Source: Urechis unicinctus
Lineage: Eukaryota > Annelida > Polychaeta > Xenopneusta > Urechidae
Length of the DNA stretch: 64,000 nucleotides
Assembly: GCA_034190875.2 (NCBI GenBank)
Contig: CM067344.1
Coordinates: 71,927,309-71,991,308 of the forward strand
Direction of reading: 5' to 3'
Shown here: in pieces, positions 58,054 to 64,000 of the stretch
How the letters are laid out: each line of letters opens with the position of its first letter
Numbering within the stretch: the stretch's first letter is position 1
Translations under genes and position numbers: made by a program
The notes under the pieces: model-generated
Seen by the model: only the letters and a program-made list of their open reading frames with translations
What the model was told of the DNA's origin: nothing
Database searches by the model: none

Positions 58054-59190
58054 ATGGTGCGCCCACTTCACTTCTTTCAGAGATATTATAACCACGAGCA
58101 TCGCCAATCCTGTCTCTTAGGGTGTTACTAGCGGAACTGTACATGAGTTGATGGTTCAGTTACGAAATAATAAGGGACGGCTATTGGACAACCACGACCT
58201 TACTGTCAATAAAAACGAGTATTTATGGACCTCAACAGAAAAAGACGGCCCCAGACCTCTCTGAATATGCAACGAAGGCCTTTGTAGTGGATAAATCTGA
58301 CGGTACTATGACTGGAGGTCTTAACATGCAAGGCAAAAAAATACGTCGGCTGCGTTACCCCACATCACCATAGGATGCTGCCACAAACATTATGCAGATT
58401 GCCAAAAAGAGGAGGCCATCAGAGAATCTACCCAGAAACCAATAACTACTCTTTAGGCTGAAGTAAAAAGTAGCCCCTATTTGGATAAAGCAGGAGAACC
58501 TAGGGTTAACATGTGAGTGATTGGTGGCTTACTCGAAAATGATATTGGCTATACCATGCTATCACGAGTATCAATGGACCTCGACATAAAACGTAGAGCA
58601 CTGCCTCTCTTCAGGACCCCAACCTCTCTGAATATGCAGCAAAGATCTAAGTAGATGATAAAATCCTTCGTTTGGTACCTCCAACCCAAAAGGATGCTGC
58701 TAATAAAAAGTATGTTGATGACAAACATAGACTGCAGCACAGGAACATGAGACAATATGTCGACTCACAGACAAAACCCCTCATTACTATTAAGGCAGAA
58801 GCAAGTGGCCTCCTTTGCAGGATATGAGTGGTTATTTGGTGATGGGCCAGGTGTCAAACATCACGAGATTCAAGCTGTGGATATGCCATGTTATCAGGTG
58901 GTAAGATCATTCGTATTGGATGGTCATCTGGTGTGGGCGCTGATACTGATACTGATACTATAACAGTTGTTCCTGTTATAAATGGAACCAACAAAGCGGT
59001 AGGGATTAGTAAGACTGCTGATCGACGGACTGTTGTAATATCTTTAGACCAACTTTTACAGCTGGAACAAGGTAGTGTTATTAACTTTTATACAAGCACT
59101 CCTAATAGAGCGGCGACTTGTTCTGTGGTACCTTTTAGTTACTGTTGCTATGTGTTTTGGTGCAGGTGGCGTAGGTTTAATGTCTAAAAT
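58054..59190 (+). pseudogene. Fibre-like protein remnant with phage-tail-type repeats
   Basis: Two repeats can be read in separate frames: KSDGTMTGGLNMQGKKIRRL with a DAATN near 58300-58390, and DDKILRLVPPTQKDAANKKY with VDDKH near 58650-58730. The pattern M-x-G-x-L-x-M...I-x-x-L...DAA-x-K-x-YVD is known from trimeric tail fibres and similar surface fibres. A C-terminal candidate head domain (GGKIIRIGWSSGVGADTDTD to SVINFYTSTPNRAA) follows at 58888-59130. Several stops and shifts interrupt the gene. Confidence 0.6.
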
Positions 59191-59335
59191 AATAGTCATT
59201 CCTACTGTCACAGTGTTTGGTGCTACTGGGGCCGCTTGTGTGCCACTAAGAATTGCTGGAAAGTTTATCAGAGTGATGTCGTTTTGCGGTCATTTATGCG
59301 CTGTATATACTGGCCTTTTGAATAAACAGAAATGA
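59180..59335 (+). CDS. Small hydrophobic frame at the end of the decayed element
   Basis: An ATG at 59180 gives about 51 codons (MSKIIVIPTVTVFGATGAAC) with two hydrophobic stretches. It follows the fibre remnant directly. It may be a small membrane protein gene or part of a broken frame; no family is recognised. Confidence 0.3.
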   Translation: MSKIIVIPTVTVFGATGAACVPLRIAGKFIRVMSFCGHLCAVYTGLLNKQK

Positions 59336-59340
59336 ACAGC

Positions 59341-60859
59341 GAAGAGCGTATTGCTGAGTTTGAAGGTTCACCAGACAACCCGATAACATAATGAGCAAGC
59401 ATCAGTTCCTTGTAGAGAGGCACCTGGTTATTCCATATCGGAAAACTTAGAATCTGAGGTTGTAAAAGCATTGTACATCGTTTTGAGAATAATTTAGGAA
59501 TAGAATATTTGTTCTAAAATGATGAACAGTATATCATTCATAAACAGTGAGTCAGGAAGAAAATATGCAATGGTTATTGTATCTTTTTTTATGGGACAGA
59601 CAAACAGTTTTCTTATTATGCAAGTCACCGTGTTTAACATAAATGCTCGGTATATTACAGTCCAGCATAACTGGTCCGCTTATTTGTTGTAAATTATACT
59701 ATGTGGCGTGTGAGCTGAATAATGAACGATATTTCACGCATATTATGACCCTATGAGTGTTGCTCTAACGCTTATCGCTGCATGGAGAATTCACTCTTGT
59801 CCGACATAAACCCTCATGCGAAAGTACATTTGCGAATATTTTATTTCACTGGTTTTTACAACCACTATACTATTGTTATCTCTATTACACTCGCGAGTAT
59901 TTGCTGTGTACATATAATTGGCAATGACTTCACAATGGGATACTGCAAATTGTTGATATTATCGTCATCTCGTACAACCTTTTAACCACGGTATATCGAT
60001 TAGATTACTTATCGTATAGGCGATCACATTCAACAGACATATGAACCTGTAGACTATGCAACGGAATATTGTTGACTTTCGGGTGTTATAATATGCACTT
60101 TATTGAATGCTGCGGTGTGGATTCTCAGTTTGGTAGAAATGGTAAATCGTAATTATATGAGGGCACATTGTCTCTTTTCTTAATGATGATGGAAATGTAC
60201 CGTCTGTATTGGTGCATCCATTGTAATGCAAATAAGTAGAAGTTATAACATATTATAGTACGTCCCAGACTCCAGGGGTTTTGCTACGCTGCTCGCCCCA
60301 AAGCCAACCACTAACTAATGATTTAAGTCTGATGCGTCTGAGTATTGAATATTCGCTCAATCAACGCCGAGGACGTGACCAGAAATCACCCTGTCGGGCG
60401 CGGCCCGGTCATAATGTAAATCACGTTATTGAAGCCAGTTGTGCTGTTTTCGTGAATCTTGTATATATGTACAGGTTAAATACTTGAACACATTATTTCA
60501 TCAAGTGAGAGTCAACAATCTGTTCAAAGAATCATTGGCATCGCTTGCCCATGATATGTGGAACAGTCAACGGATACAAATGTCATGGTGGTGCAAAGGA
60601 GCCAGATCGCATTTGTATAACCGCTTGGCTTTTCATATCAAGAAATATTTATCAGCGGTATTTATCGGTGTGCATTTATTCTACTGACGTCGATGACTAG
60701 CAAATGAATATCGTGTGTCTGGTTTATATGTCACTAATAACGTGCTTCACGTGCGTGTTATTCGTTCTTTGAGTTTAAGAGGATACAATGCATTAGTTTA
60801 TTATATATGATGGTAGACGTAATTTTAAGAAATAATTAATTTTGGAACATTTACATTCA
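59341..60859. other. Non-coding DNA, no gene seen
   Basis: AT-rich, with short chance frames only. Confidence 0.5.
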
Positions 60860-62200
60860 AACGGCTAATATATCTTCTAAATGCTTTGATGTGATTTATA
60901 TAATTATATTTCTTGAGATTTGTATCACCCAAGTAACTACTGGAATTTAATGTGTCACGGTAAAATGCATCATGGTCACTATGTCTCTAGTAACCTTTGG
61001 CTTCAAACTCACGGCTTCTCATCTATTAGCTGGATTCAGTGATTTCTTATATTATACAGAGGCATGAATATTTATATGAGCGTTCAAATCCAATGGGTTT
61101 TCACCATAATAGTGTCAATGGTATTAGTTGCGTTTCCTATCATTCAACTATTGGTAGGCTGGAAATGCCCATCAATTACTTTTACTATGCACCCGTCGGG
61201 TTGGCACAATTCGTGTGTCCCATTATGAAGTCAGAATAGTGATGTCAGGCTAATATCATATACAAAACCATCGCACTGCTAGATATATGCCAACCTAGGT
61301 CACGTTTGATCCATCGCACATATTGCACCACAAATTCAGCTAGGATGTCGTATAGCTGTCGGCTCTAGGCAGTGCATTATCTATACCTCTAATGTTATCA
61401 ATTATATCACTATTAAACACTGTTAACAGTATGTTCGTGAAAATAACTTGCAATTGAATGCACGTGATTTATTGTAACTCGTTTTCCAAATGTTAATAAA
61501 AAATATATTGATAGAGTAGTTTTCCTGCTGACGGTGTACAACAGATTGTTCATTTCGAGCGAACGCAAGCAGTTTAAGATATTCTACTTCTCCTTACCAA
61601 ATAACTATCGAGAAGTAGATGATATGTTTATTTGTCAATTTAATTAAGTATGCTGCACACCACAGTCAACTGCTTGCAATATATGTTAGCAATTAATTGA
61701 TCAAGCAACAAAGCATTTTGAAGTGATCAAATTTAATCTTCACGAAGATGGGTAGATGGCCCCATTATAGCTAAGCCACATATTCTAGTGTAGTTAATAA
61801 TAAAACCAGATGCGAAGATGTTTATGCTTAGGTTAATAAAGCAAATTTAATGTGCATCAGTGGACTATGAGACGTTTCATGAGCTTAACATAGCCATTGG
61901 TCTCATCTGCATTCGGAACGCAAATGTGACGCCTATTGACCGTTCCACTCAGCTCCTGAATGCGGACAATAATGTCAGTAAGGAAAGGCTCTATGGAGTC
62001 TTCTTTAAATGACAATTTCCTCAGTCGTCGATGAAGCTTCAGTATATTGTAATTCCAAGGACCGATAACAGCACTTTCAATCAAGTATACAATCATTGCA
62101 ACGAGGGATGTTATCTCAGGTGCAACCCAGCCGACAAGTAACGTAATGCGATTATTGCATATCTCGTTCCAGCTGTGTATTGTTAATCTTAACCGATTAG
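60860..62200 (+). repeat. Dispersed repeat family R2, copy 2
   Basis: It carries CTTCTAAATGCTTTGATGTGA, GGTCACTATGTCTCTAGTAA, GCGTTCAAATCCAATG, GTGTCCCATTATGAAGTCA, a CTCAGCTC block at 61945 and GGTGCAACCCAGCC at 62120, in the same order as copy 1 at 50.7-53.2 kb but more compact. Confidence 0.55.
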
Positions 62201-64000
62201 CCGACCCTTTTTTATCCTCACAAATTATTTCTATTTACCGTCTAGCTACCTTCTGTACCTCATCCTACTTCCTAACGTAAGCACCTTATTGTAGGTTGGA
62301 GCATGTTCAAACTAGCTGCCACTACAGGGACAGTTATGCTGACTGTAACAGTTAATTGACATAGTTTTCCAACTTTCAGCAAAAAAAAAAATTAAGTTTT
62401 TTTATTTTGAAATATTTGCAGTTATATCTTAACAATACATTGACAGTGGCCTAATGAATACATTGCAATATCATGTATGTAATGCGGTCAAGATGGTTGT
62501 TTTATTGGGAGCCTAGTATTAACGGGATAGAAATGTAATGTTACCTTTGTTCGGAGGAACAAATTGAAGATAAATGCTGCAGGCAACGTTTCATGGGGTG
62601 AGTCATCTGTATATTAGGAATTTGACGTACTTGATGACACGTAATTAAGGATGATCCCCAAGCAATGCACAGCGCTGACCTCGATAATTTCTTACTCTTA
62701 GGGTTTGAAGGTTAGAATATGGTTTTATTTTACCAGCTATCAAAACAGTAAACAGCCATATAATCCGCACATTGACGCAATAAGAACTCAGACTTTATTT
62801 AAGCATGGTTACTTAATTTGGTCTATATCAATAACCAGTGCTACTTTGGCTTAGTCGAGTAAGAGGAGGATTGAGTAAACCCCCCAGTGAATGTCAGAAA
62901 TTGCAGCTCTGAAATATTATTGATGTATCTGCGGAGGTTTTTAAATCATGCATAACAGATGTATTCCGGGCTTATTTGACATTTATGAAGGATTTCGGAC
63001 ACTACCGCTTGCTTTAAATGACCACAGCATGCAGCCCAAATTACCTTCTAATAAACATGGCATTTAGACTAGTTAGCTAGCAAGCAGAATGACATTTAAA
63101 TGATTCGTAAATAATAAATTGACTGATGCTAGGTATTGTAATTTATGGAGACGCAAAGCGTTCTACATTTCTAGTCTCCATTCGCCCCTTCGTTGGGTCA
63201 TTCAGTTAACACTAATGAAGAACATGTTTTGCAAGTAAAATCTTCACAAAGCGAAACGGCAGTCCGTCTCTATCCCCACACTACACAGCTGCTCCGACAA
63301 ATCTGATTATATCCCTGACTAGTAAGCAAAACTGACCCTTGATAGGTCCACTCCGTGCGCTGCGGGTATAGTCAAATATTCATACTCAGTACGCTGTGAC
63401 ATGTCCATCGATTGAAAGACTGTGTTCTGCTGCTGGTTAATATGTCATACGTATGTTTAGCACATTTTGGAATGTCGATTTGATATGAATTTTAAGCATT
63501 TTTATTGCAACTATTTGAGTCAAAACAAAACAGAATTTAACGTAATTGCATCGTTGCCAAATACGTATGGCGTATGCCAAATTGCCATGGCACAAAGTGC
63601 TTAATCCAGTGTACCGCATTTATGGAGAACTAGTTAAGAATTAGTTTAGAGTGATTGTGCGATTTATGTTATCTAAAGACCAGGTACCCACATGATATCA
63701 GTTGTGTGCAACAATGGTATGAGGCCAATGTAGCAACGCAGATGAATATTATATCAACTTAGTAGACTCAAATGGTTAAGAGGGCATGCATCAGAAGCTG
63801 ATTGGCATCATGCAACTGACACAAATAACAATGGCTTAATATCGTTTCCGCCTGCCCCAGTTGAATATGATATTGTGTTTTGAGCTGGCATTTCCCCGTA
63901 TTGCAAATAAATGTGTATATTTACAAGGATGTGGCTAATTTCAGATTGTGGTATTGTGATGTTGCTGGTATTAAATAATATTTTGTCAACCATTTCCGAT
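62201..64000. other. Non-coding DNA, no gene seen
   Basis: AT-rich sequence with no recognisable gene. Confidence 0.5.

Larger units (their letters stand above)
54210..59340. mobile_element. Second, decayed relative of the outer Polinton
   Basis: Minus-strand remnants of polymerase, ATPase and capsid are homologous to the outer element's genes, with capsid and ATPase in the same relative order. Plus-strand fibre-like remnants follow. No AGTAGTATA terminus or target duplication is visible, so the ends are approximate and probably truncated. No integrase was found. It shows more stops and deletions than the outer element. Confidence 0.7.

Overview
The window looks like AT-rich nuclear DNA from an invertebrate animal, probably marine. 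The evidence is spliceosomal introns, a split SLC6-type transporter gene, long AT and AG microsatellites, several diverged dispersed repeats, and Polinton/Maverick elements, which are integrated virus-like DNA transposons. I cannot narrow the species further from sequence alone.\n\nLayout. Bases 160-1506 hold the 3' exons of a divergent SLC6-like transporter with consistent splice phases. Bases 1507-4221 are non-coding. Bases 4227-29544 form a composite mobile element made of one Polinton inserted into another. The outer element (4227-10427 plus 24640-29544) has 32-bp terminal inverted repeats and a 5-bp target-site duplication, GCCCG. It carries a YqaJ/lambda-type exonuclease, two membrane-anchored proteins, a capsid-like protein, a packaging ATPase, several conserved small genes, an integrase, a zinc-binding protein and a family B DNA polymerase. 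Most are broken, and catalytic aspartates are changed in the integrase and polymerase. The inner element (10428-24639, 14.2 kb) has about 0.35-kb terminal inverted repeats and a perfect 6-bp duplication, ATCGAG. It interrupts an outer-element gene exactly between two codons. It carries a fairly complete Polinton set: accessory genes, A32/FtsK-HerA packaging ATPase, basic and scaffold-like proteins, chromodomain integrase, a small membrane protein, two tandem minor capsid genes, a pVI/X-like core protein, the major capsid protein, an adenain-like protease, and an intron-containing protein-primed DNA polymerase on the minus strand.\n\nBases 29545-54200 hold no recognisable gene. They contain microsatellites at 30.9-31.4 kb and copies of at least three dispersed repeat families. 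Bases 54210-59340 are a second, more decayed relative of the outer element: polymerase, ATPase and capsid remnants on the minus strand, and a fibre-like remnant on the plus strand. Bases 59340-64000 are non-coding repeats.\n\nHow the genes work together. In an intact Polinton the polymerase copies the linear genome, the integrase inserts it with a short target duplication, the capsid proteins, protease and ATPase build and fill a particle, and the core and membrane proteins act in virion structure. Here both lineages carry stops, frameshifts and deletions. The inner element is the younger insertion and is much better preserved, although many of its breaks lie in or beside homopolymers and could be assembly errors.
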